From: Spirobacillus cienkowskii
Lineage (GTDB): Bacteria > Bdellovibrionota_B > Oligoflexia > Silvanigrellales > Silvanigrellaceae
Assembly: GCA_003339605.1 (NCBI GenBank)
Contig: QOVW01000078.1
Coordinates: 1-40,124 of the forward strand
Direction: 5' to 3'
Length of the DNA: 40,124 nt
Shown here: piece by piece, positions 33,339 through 40,124 of the stretch
Numbering within the stretch: the first letter of the stretch is position 1
Layout: every line of letters begins with the position of its first letter
The notes under the pieces: model-generated
Databases searched by the model: none
The model's input: the letters and a program-made list of their open reading frames with translations, nothing else
What the model was told of the DNA's origin: nothing
Program-made: the position numbers and the translations under genes

Positions 33339-34964
33339 TTAATAATATTTTATACGTGTTACAACAACTGTTACATCGTCTTCCAGAGGTTTACTCGTTC
33401 CGTAAAACTCAAGAGAATCTTGTAACAGAAGAGAAACAAATTCAGAACTTGCTTTGGTATAATTTTTTTCAATAAATTTTCTGAGCCTGCGTTTGCCATA
33501 TTCTTCTTCTTTGTCATTTTTATTTTCAATCAACCCATCAGTATAAAAGAAAATAAATTCGCCGCCTTGAATTGGCACTTCTTTTTTTTCAAACACCTTT
33601 TTTTCAACCTTTGCTGGTCCAGAGTTACCAAGGCGGTTACCTGTTGCGATCAGGGCTTCTACTTTTTTGTCTTGTTTGACAATCAGTGGAAAATTATGTC
33701 CCGCATTGGCGTACCTTAGCACTTTTTTTTCAAAATCAAAAACGCTCGAAAAACAAGTCATGTTGTAACTCACTTCACTGTTGCCCATACTCGTTAACAC
33801 AATATCAAATCCTTCTAATATCTGATCCACATCGAGGTCTTCACCAGATAAAAGTTTTGATTTTATTGAAACAAAATATCCAGAAATTGCAGCAGTCACC
33901 ATTGCGCTTGCAGTACCATGACCTGTCACGTCAGCAATAAAGACATAAAATTTGTCTTTTAGTGAAATTGTGTTCCACCAGTCGCCTCCGCAAAAAGCGG
34001 CTGGTATCGCGGTGCCAAAACAATCTACCATTTGGTGCTCAGGGGCAATTTGAGGTAAAAATGTTTTTTGCACCAATTGACTGGTTGCCAGTTCCATCTC
34101 TAATGTTCTTCTTTGACCTTCTTTTTCTTCAATTTCTTTTTTAATTTGATCGTAACGCTTGGCGAGTTCGTCGTTGGCTCGACCAAGTTCATAGTTACTT
34201 TTATTGACCTGATTAAAAAGTCTTACTGTTTCTGCCTGGTTTTTGGCAATCATCGTGTAACCAAGAAGCACACCAGTTGTACTTTCAATTTTGACGCCAT
34301 TAATAGAAAATGGAAGGAGTTCACCTTCTGAGGTTTGCACAAAAACTTCCACATCTCTCACAAACCCTTGAGTGGTAAATTGAATTTCCAGCTCTAGATA
34401 GTAATCAACAAGACTTTCTGCATGGGGAAATAACTTTCTAATATGTTGCCCTATTAAATCAGCTTGCGAAAATTGAGTTGTTTCACATGCTGATTTATTG
34501 GCTTTCATGATGATGCCATCTTGATTGAGTAAGAACATCATTTCAAACATGTTATCGACAACTTGGTCAATAAATCGTTGATGCTCTAAAATACCACGAG
34601 CCACTTCAAGCAGTTTTAAATGTGATTCTGAAGTAAAGCTATTCAGTTGTTCTTCTGGTAAAAGATCAAGCTTTTGCATTGAAACCATATGAATAGTTTG
34701 CAAAAGTTTTTGTGTTGGATTGATAAACTCTTCGTGCCATTCTTCTGTAAATGACCGTATTTTTTTTGTAAAATAATAGGTAAATAATCCAGATGCAGCT
34801 ATCATTATGATAAAAATAATATTAAGAAAAATATTTGCTATAAAAATATTTCCTATAACACCAATTAGTGTTATGAATGCAATAAAACCGTAAAGATTGC
34901 TTATTAATTTTTTAATGATTACGGTCCATTTTTTTATAATGTCTTCAATTGTAACTGCACTCAA
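33339..34964 (-). CDS. Membrane PAS-SpoIIE (PP2C-type) serine phosphatase
   Basis: This 541-residue signal protein has two N-terminal membrane helices (about 24-62), a charged juxtamembrane part, a PAS domain (about 140-250, FEMMFLLNQDGIIMKANKSA), a coiled coil (about 255-300) and a PP2C-like SpoIIE domain. The phosphatase part carries the metal Asp in FCGGDWWNT, DVTGHGTASAMV, YANAGHNFPL and FFYTDGLIEN, followed by DDVTVVVTR at the end. Such enzymes usually dephosphorylate an anti-sigma-antagonist or similar regulator. It starts at a TTG with AAGGAGA about 9 nt upstream; no better start is in frame. It is the first gene of the leftward type II secretion unit, 20 nt from gspC, so it is probably cotranscribed. 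Confidence 0.88.
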   Translation of the reverse strand: MSAVTIEDIIKKWTVIIKKLISNLYGFIAFITLIGVIGNIFIANIFLNIIFIIMIAASGLFTYYFTKKIRSFTEEWHEEFINPTQKLLQTIHMVSMQKLDLLPEEQLNSFTSESHLKLLEVARGILEHQRFIDQVVDNMFEMMFLLNQDGIIMKANKSACETTQFSQADLIGQHIRKLFPHAESLVDYYLELEIQFTTQGFVRDVEVFVQTSEGELLPFSINGVKIESTTGVLLGYTMIAKNQAETVRLFNQVNKSNYELGRANDELAKRYDQIKKEIEEKEGQRRTLEMELATSQLVQKTFLPQIAPEHQMVDCFGTAIPAAFCGGDWWNTISLKDKFYVFIADVTGHGTASAMVTAAISGYFVSIKSKLLSGEDLDVDQILEGFDIVLTSMGNSEVSYNMTCFSSVFDFEKKVLRYANAGHNFPLIVKQDKKVEALIATGNRLGNSGPAKVEKKVFEKKEVPIQGGEFIFFYTDGLIENKNDKEEEYGKRRLRKFIEKNYTKASSEFVSLLLQDSLEFYGTSKPLEDDVTVVVTRIKYY

Positions 34965-35030
34965 TCAAATATTCTCCTTCTCTTCATTTTAGTTCTATCG
35001 ATGAAATTGAGATGTCAGTTAAATGAAACT

Positions 35031-35059
35031 TTGAAATCTTCTTACAGTATGTCAATACT
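35031..35059 (+). promoter_or_regulatory. Possible promoter of the MCP-like gene
   Basis: TTGAAA (35031-35036) and AATACT (35054-35059) are separated by 17 nt. The -10 part overlaps the dyad at 35044-35061. On the other strand the same dyad includes TTGACA, a good -35 for the leftward operon, though a matching -10 is not evident. Confidence 0.35.
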
Positions 35060-35061
35060 GT
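35044..35061. promoter_or_regulatory. Palindromic operator candidate between divergent units
   Basis: ACAGTAT and its exact reverse complement ATACTGT flank GTCA, giving an 18-bp dyad in the spacer between the leftward phosphatase/type II secretion unit and the rightward MCP-like gene. No T-run follows, so a protein-binding site is more likely than a terminator. It would overlap possible promoter elements on both strands. Confidence 0.4.
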
Positions 35062-35134
35062 GGCTCCTCATATTGGTGTTACATTAACCGATGAATACAT
35101 AGGAATTTATTTAGACCGCGGGCTGGAGTGCTTC

Positions 35135-37009
35135 ATGGAAGAAATCCGATTTAAACCAACAATATTTGTTCTTATTGCAATATTTGGAGCCAGTGCCATT
35201 GCATCTACCGGGTTTGTTTCAACGGATTGGATGCTTACAACTGCTGTTAGTGTTGTGCTTTTTTTGCTTTCTTATGTATGGTTTTTTTCTGTAAGAAAAA
35301 GAATTGATGAAATTTTGACACATGATCTCGACAAAATTGCCAATGATGCAGCGCGTGCAATTCGAGAAGAAATCGAATCCGCGTCTCCAATGACCTCAGA
35401 AAGAGAAAATGTCGAGAAAGCAAGACAGCTCGAAATTAGAGAAAAAGATATCATAGCACGTGAAAAAGAGCTTGTGAAAAAAATCGAAGAGCTTGAGCTT
35501 AAGAAAAAATCATTTGAACAAGCTTCATCAATTCCTTCTATTACTTCTCTGTCTGGTTCAAAATCTAAAGACTCTGCATCAAAAGAAGAGCTTTTGCAAA
35601 GAGAAATTATTTCTTTGCGGCATCAGTTGTTACATTTAGAAGAAGTGAACAATTCTCGTTTATCTGCTTTGCAGCATGAGTTTCAATCTAAAAATGTTCA
35701 GGCACAAAAAAATATGGAATTTTGGAAATCAAGTGCTGAGAGCATGAACAAGAAGCTCCAAGATCAGAAGCGTGAATTTGATTCGCTTGCTAAATCACTA
35801 GAAAGTCGTGCTGTGCTTGCCGAAGAAAGAGCACTCGAGCAACAAACTCGGCTTAATAAGTTACAACTCGAAACTTCGCAAAAAGAAATTGGTGTCAGTG
35901 AGCAGGTACAGCGGTTAGAGGAAATTATTTCACTTGTGCCAGAGATGACCAATCAATTGCATAACGTCACTCATCAAACGGAGCGCAGTGCTATTGAAAT
36001 TGGTGACAAAGTACGATTTATTTATGAAAAAGCACAAGAACACTTAGAAGAATCTAACGAAATTTCTGCACAATTTAGAGGCGGTAAAGGCAACAATAGC
36101 AATACATCATTGAGTGAAGTGATTCAAAGTAGCTTGTCTTTGCTTCGTGAAATGATCGAAATGTTAGAGCATAACTCAAAATTAAACATGGATTACTCCC
36201 AAGCAATTGATACCATTCTTGTGAATACGGCAGAAATTAATAAAATCAGTGATGAAATTCAATATATTTCTGATCAAACAAACCTTCTTGCTCTCAATGC
36301 GGCAATTGAGGCGGCGCGTGCTGGGGAACATGGACGTGGTTTCTCAGTGGTTGCTGAGGAAGTTCGTAAACTTTCGGATCGTACAAGTTTGGCGAGTAAT
36401 AACATTATCCAAATTGTCGGTAAGGTTAACTCAAGTGTAAGAGATATTAGTAGAAGCTTACTAGAAAACTTAAAGAAAAATACAGAAAAGAAAACTCACG
36501 TGGATCACGCCGTAAATGAATTGGTTCGTACAGCAGAAGAAAGCACAGAAGTGTTTACTAAACTCATTTCTAATGCTGTTGCAAGCTCAGAAAGTGTGGC
36601 AAAAAATATCGATCAAATTATTTTAAGCTTACAGTTCCAAGATATTACAAAACAACAAATTGATCAGGCATTGCAGCCTCTCGATAAGATCAAAATCAAC
36701 ATTGAAGAACTTCTTAATAAAGCATTGCAAAATGATGCCTTGGCATTAAAAGCGGCGCATCAGCAAGGTGGTGGCAGTGATGGAGGTGGTTCTGATAGTG
36801 GTAGAGGAGGAAGCACCCCTCCACCTGTAACAACTCCTCCAGCGAATACCCCACCGCCAGCTCCGCCTTCTGGTGCTGCGCCAAAAGCCAGCGCACCTGC
36901 AAAGCCAGCGGCACCTGCGCCTGCAAAACCCGCTCCCGCACCGGTTTCCAGTTCAAGCTCAAGCGTTGAAGATGAGTCTTTGGTTAAAGGGGATGTGGTG
37001 TTTTTCTAA
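35135..37009 (+). CDS. MCP-like chemotaxis/signal transducer without sensor domain
   Basis: This is a methyl-accepting-chemotaxis-protein-like transducer. Two adjacent membrane helices near the N-terminus (about residues 7-50) leave only a few periplasmic residues, so no extracytoplasmic sensor domain exists. A long charged coiled coil (about 75-300) follows. The MCP signalling tip is [20 protein letters not shown] (about 378-397) then [18 protein letters not shown], which would contact CheA/CheW. A terminal [15 protein letters not shown] segment precedes a Gly/Ser- then Ala/Pro-rich tail. The ATG at 35135 has GGAG 6 nt upstream; a GTG at 35060 opens the frame earlier without an SD. It is 624 residues, divergent from the secretion operon and 173 nt before the AAA+ regulator. 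Confidence 0.88.
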   Translation: MEEIRFKPTIFVLIAIFGASAIASTGFVSTDWMLTTAVSVVLFLLSYVWFFSVRKRIDEILTHDLDKIANDAARAIREEIESASPMTSERENVEKARQLEIREKDIIAREKELVKKIEELELKKKSFEQASSIPSITSLSGSKSKDSASKEELLQREIISLRHQLLHLEEVNNSRLSALQHEFQSKNVQAQKNMEFWKSSAESMNKKLQDQKREFDSLAKSLESRAVLAEERALEQQTRLNKLQLETSQKEIGVSEQVQRLEEIISLVPEMTNQLHNVTHQTERSAIEIGDKVRFIYEKAQEHLEESNEISAQFRGGKGNNSNTSLSEVIQSSLSLLREMIEMLEHNSKLNMDYSQAIDTILVNTAEINKISDEIQYISDQTNLLALNAAIEAARAGEHGRGFSVVAEEVRKLSDRTSLASNNIIQIVGKVNSSVRDISRSLLENLKKNTEKKTHVDHAVNELVRTAEESTEVFTKLISNAVASSESVAKNIDQIILSLQFQDITKQQIDQALQPLDKIKINIEELLNKALQNDALALKAAHQQGGGSDGGGSDSGRGGSTPPPVTTPPANTPPPAPPSGAAPKASAPAKPAAPAPAKPAPAPVSSSSSSVEDESLVKGDVVFF

Positions 37010-37182
37010 GTTGTTATCTTTTCAGTTTATTCCTTTTTTAAATTTTTGCCGAAAAAACTCCCAAATGTTCTCTTGTTAAAATTTTTTCAAGGTGTCATAA
37101 TAAAACTAAGTATTCTTGAATAAATTTTATCTTTTGAAGAAAGCGTCAATTGGCTTTGCCATATGAGCTTAGGGGGCGTTCT

Positions 37183-38640
37183 GTGAATGGTTCATATGCA
37201 TTAATGGGATCCAGTGCCATCATAAGGCATGTGCAACATCTTGTGTATAAAGTTGCTGAAACATCATCAGCAGTGTTGATCACCGGTGAACCAGGGACGG
37301 GCAAAGATGCAATTGCAAAAATTATTCATGAACGATCGCAGCGCGCGAAAGCAAATTTTATTCCTGTAAAATGCGGTGTGGCAACCGAAGAAAGTTTGGA
37401 GCTTGATTTATTTGGCTATGAAAATGGTTATATCCAAGGAAATAGCCAAGGCAGATCTGGTTATTTTGTTGAAGCAGATGCCGGAACTTTATATATTGAT
37501 GAAATTGGTAAGCTCTCGCTAAAATTGCAAGCCTCTTTATTAAAAACAATGATCGAAGGTAGTATTCGGAGTTTTGGGTCAAGTCTTGATTTGCCTATTA
37601 ATGTTCGAATTATTTGTTCAACTTCTGTTGATTTGGAGCAGCTTGTCAAGCGGGGAGCATTTTTAGAAGATCTTTATTATAAGCTGACCGCTGCCTCAAT
37701 TTATTTGCCGCCAATTCGTGAACGACGTGAAGACATCCCTATTTTAACTGAGTTTTTTATTCAAAAATTTAATCAAATAAAATCTAAAAAAATTGCTGGT
37801 ATTTCGCATGATGCAATGAATGCTTTATTACAAAATGTATGGACTCATAATATTCAGGAGCTCGAAAATTTAATTGAGCGGATTGTTGTGTTAAAAACTT
37901 CGGGAAGTGTTGATATTTGTGATTTGCCGCCACGACTTAGAAATTTAGTCACAGATAATATTGATGCTTTTTATGACAGATCTGCACAAACGTATCAGGC
38001 TTCTGCAAATCATAATCACGCCCTTTCAAACTCGTTTCATCAAACTTCAGGACAAAACAATGTCTCAGGTTATGCAAAAGCAATGCATACAAATACGATA
38101 ACACAGCATAATTTGTATCAAAATTCAATGTCACGAGATGCGCATGCATCTGGGCATACGCCAACATTAACAAAAAACTCTCTTTCATCTGCGGTCAATA
38201 ATTATTCTCAAAATGCTGGAACGCAGCAAAATTATCCACAAAATCAAGTCAGTTCACATCAAGCGCATCAGTCAATGAGTCGTGCTTCTTCTATGTTTGA
38301 AGATTTGCCAAGTGAAATTGATCAATTTATTAAAAAAGAAATTGATTTGGGAGCGGGAATTGATTTTTATCGGGTGGTTGAAGAGTTTGAAAATCGCTTA
38401 ATATCAGAAGCGCTGAGAAGGACTAACCACAATAAAAATAGGGCAGCGCAATTGCTTTCTATGAACCGCACGACGCTTGTCGAAAAATTAAAAAAGCGAG
38501 CCACATCATCGCCAGTTAAAAATGAGACTGGACGAGTAAAAAGAAATTCTGCATTTACAATTTTTGATGGTCTTGGAAACGAAAAATCAGAGTTTGAAGG
38601 AATTGATTTTGTAAATATTAGTTCAGAAGATACGCCTTAA
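37183..38640 (+). CDS. Receiver-less AAA+/Fis regulator with degenerate sigma-54 motifs
   Basis: The protein has the AAA+ core of bacterial enhancer-binding proteins and a Fis-type helix-turn-helix at the C-terminus, but no receiver domain. From the GTG start, Walker A GEPGTGKD is at 35-42 and Walker B TLYIDEIG keeps its Asp-Glu (106-107). The loop that should read GAFTGA is GYIQGN (82-87). The two arginine-finger positions in FLEDLYYKL are Leu161 and Lys167, and sensor II reads NIQEL with Gln225 instead of Arg. A Gln/Asn/His/Ser-rich linker of about 100 residues precedes the HTH (NKNRAAQLLSMNRTTLVEKL). I chose the GTG because AGGGGG stands 6 nt upstream; a TTG at 37150 is the alternative. 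DNA binding seems intact; sigma-54 activation is doubtful. Confidence 0.85.
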   Translation: MNGSYALMGSSAIIRHVQHLVYKVAETSSAVLITGEPGTGKDAIAKIIHERSQRAKANFIPVKCGVATEESLELDLFGYENGYIQGNSQGRSGYFVEADAGTLYIDEIGKLSLKLQASLLKTMIEGSIRSFGSSLDLPINVRIICSTSVDLEQLVKRGAFLEDLYYKLTAASIYLPPIRERREDIPILTEFFIQKFNQIKSKKIAGISHDAMNALLQNVWTHNIQELENLIERIVVLKTSGSVDICDLPPRLRNLVTDNIDAFYDRSAQTYQASANHNHALSNSFHQTSGQNNVSGYAKAMHTNTITQHNLYQNSMSRDAHASGHTPTLTKNSLSSAVNNYSQNAGTQQNYPQNQVSSHQAHQSMSRASSMFEDLPSEIDQFIKKEIDLGAGIDFYRVVEEFENRLISEALRRTNHNKNRAAQLLSMNRTTLVEKLKKRATSSPVKNETGRVKRNSAFTIFDGLGNEKSEFEGIDFVNISSEDTP

Positions 38641-39090
38641 AAAATTAAAATATTGTAAATTGCATTGTGGTTTATTTTGCTTAATATTTATTTATCACTT
38701 CCTTTCGTGGATTGAGAAAACACTTCGTTACTTAGATTCAAAACATGAAAATATAAATAAACATAAATATAATTAGCTTGTAATTTTGCAATTTAATGTT
38801 AAAAAACATCGTATTTGTTATATTTAAATTTAATGATTTTAAAATTTTATTTAATTGTTAAAAATCAATTTTATATTATTACAATTAAAACTTACACTTA
38901 AGTATGATATTTATTAGTTTTAAAATTGCTAAAAATATTTTTAGTTTTAATTTAATTGCTATTTTTATATTATTATAATTTTTTAAAAAAAGTTTTAAAT
39001 TTTTTTTTATATATATATTTTATTTCATGTAGTATAAATAATTTTTCTTGTATCTACAAAAAATAAAAATTATTTAACAAAGGAAGCTGT
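38641..39090. other. Very AT-rich spacer with no gene
   Basis: This 450-nt region has no credible open frame. It is strongly AT-biased, particularly after about 38800. It contains a perfect 16-bp palindrome CTAAAAATATTTTTAG (38929-38944) followed by T-rich sequence; it could be a weak terminator or chance. A TATAAATAAT string near 39032-39041 is a possible -10 region for the following gene. No tRNA, repeat array or mobile-element end was seen. Confidence 0.5.
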
Positions 39091-40077
39091 ATGTCGCAGT
39101 ATTCAGGTATGTTTATAAGTTGCCTAGTTGTTTCTTTATTAATAAATTTCGGCTGTAATTCAAAAAGCAGTAAAAACTTGTCAGATTCGGATTTCAAAAA
39201 AAAGATTTTTAGAGAGTATAGACCAAAAGGCAATATTAAAATTAAATTTAATCATAATAACATTCCTTCTGCTACTTGTAGCAAATATAACATTATAGCT
39301 GAAGGTTATTTACAAAATGATTTTGTAAATACAAATTTAAAATTGATTGATCCCGAAAAGCATTTTTTTATTGATAGAACAAACCAAGAAGTTTGTGCAT
39401 CAACTGGAAAATTAACTCTTCTAAATAGTAGAGCGGCACCAATTGGTTCTAGGGCTCAAATTGTTTTTGAAGATGAAAAAAACACAGCTATTGATGAAAT
39501 TGAGGTTGCAACAACGATTCCAATAAATATTATTTATATTAATATTTTATTTTTATCACAAGATTCGTTGTCGCAGGATAAAAATTTGGGAAAACTTAAT
39601 TTTTTGTATGTGGCTCCAGGGGATAATTCAGGAATTTTTAAAATTTATGTGATTCGCAAATTAAATGCAAACAGGGAATATTTAAATTCTGCAGATGAAA
39701 TTTCTCTTGTTGCAACAAACCAAGAAGGAAAAGATTTTACATTACCAATAATAAATATTGTGGCAGATACAGCGACTGATTTTTTTTACTTTAAGATACC
39801 TTCAACATTTTCTTATGGTCCCTATGCAATGCGCTTGTTTGTAAACAATACTCCTAATGTGGAACAATTATTTACGATTAATGTTGTTGATAAATATAAG
39901 GAGATTGACATATTATTTGATAATTCTATAGTAGATGAAGTTTCAATTCCAACTGGCACATGTAAAAATTACACACTTATTGTAAAAGATTTTAATAACA
40001 AAAAGGATTCTATTCATTCTATTTCTAATAATACGCCGTCCACTAAGTTTGTTGGCAACATAGATAACCAAAAATAA
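39091..40077 (+). CDS. Lineage-specific secreted or lipoprotein of unknown function
   Basis: I do not recognise this protein of about 328 residues. A signal segment (about 7-20) ends in LLINFGC with Cys22 as a possible lipidation site, though the residues before it are not a classical lipobox. The rest is beta-rich and low in Cys. IPSATCSKYNIIAEG (about 58-72) recurs as IPTGTCKNYTLIVKD (about 288-302), suggesting tandem immunoglobulin-like or similar domains. The second repeat is cut off by a TAA at 40075-40077 before the distance at which the first repeat has its second Cys. In the same frame after the stop, more sequence with Cys codons follows to the window edge. The gene may thus be truncated. 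AAAGGAAG precedes the ATG. Confidence 0.6.
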   Translation: MSQYSGMFISCLVVSLLINFGCNSKSSKNLSDSDFKKKIFREYRPKGNIKIKFNHNNIPSATCSKYNIIAEGYLQNDFVNTNLKLIDPEKHFFIDRTNQEVCASTGKLTLLNSRAAPIGSRAQIVFEDEKNTAIDEIEVATTIPINIIYINILFLSQDSLSQDKNLGKLNFLYVAPGDNSGIFKIYVIRKLNANREYLNSADEISLVATNQEGKDFTLPIINIVADTATDFFYFKIPSTFSYGPYAMRLFVNNTPNVEQLFTINVVDKYKEIDILFDNSIVDEVSIPTGTCKNYTLIVKDFNNKKDSIHSISNNTPSTKFVGNIDNQK

Positions 40078-40124
40078 ATATTTATACGGAAATTGATGAA
40101 TATTGAAAACAGGATATGCTGCAG

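Noticed and set aside
40119-40124. CTGCAG at the very end of the window
   Set aside because: A single restriction-site hexamer at a window edge carries no biological meaning by itself.

Overview
The window is a stretch of AT-rich chromosome from a Gram-negative bacterium. Outer-membrane lipoproteins, an LpoB-like PBP activator and a type II secretion operon with a secretin show two membranes. The indirect GatCAB route to Gln-tRNA/Asn-tRNA, FolE2, an MCP-like transducer, and the gene style (many lineage-specific lipoproteins, AT-rich spacers) make me suspect a Bdellovibrionota/Oligoflexia lineage such as the Silvanigrellales. That is an inference from overall character; no marker gene proves it. 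Almost every gene is intact and tightly packed. I see no rRNA, tRNA, prophage or intact insertion sequence.

Layout. 1-550: non-coding or decayed sequence holding two identical 28-bp repeats around one 32-bp spacer, with the geometry and hairpin of a type I-F CRISPR, but no cas genes. 554-1213 (-): shikimate kinase. 1352-5624 (+): a compact run of alpha-carbonic anhydrase, GlcNAc-type kinase, nagA and a CinA-like protein, pointing to salvage of amino sugars. 5678-6349 (-): a cytidylate-kinase-like P-loop enzyme. 6472-9841 (+): gatC-gatA-gatB, closed by a strong hairpin. 10272-13091 (-): two tandem paralogous small proteins of unknown function, then a PhnD-like lipoprotein and a family-3 solute-binding protein with no transporter genes. 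13185-20880: housekeeping genes (DUF188 protein, ettA, a GT2-GtrA glycosyltransferase, nadB, lpoB-like, frr, folE2, a small membrane protein).

20957-34964 (-): the centrepiece is a type II secretion operon read right to left. A PAS/SpoIIE-type phosphatase comes first, then two different GspC-like proteins in tandem, GspD, E, F, G, H, I, J and K, and finally a membrane metallophosphoesterase. The start/stop overlaps imply translational coupling. GspL, GspM and the prepilin peptidase are not here. 35135-38640 (+): divergent from this operon lie a membrane-anchored MCP-like transducer without a sensor domain and a receiver-less AAA+/Fis regulator whose sigma-54-contact loop, arginine fingers and sensor II arginine are all altered. 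A perfect dyad sits between the two divergent units. 38641-40124: a very AT-rich spacer and a lineage-specific secreted or lipoprotein gene that may be cut short by an in-frame stop.

The observations I would follow first are the solo I-F-like CRISPR unit, the doubled GspC with a conserved Cys pair, the degenerate AAA+ regulator beside the MCP, and the tandem unknown paralogs.
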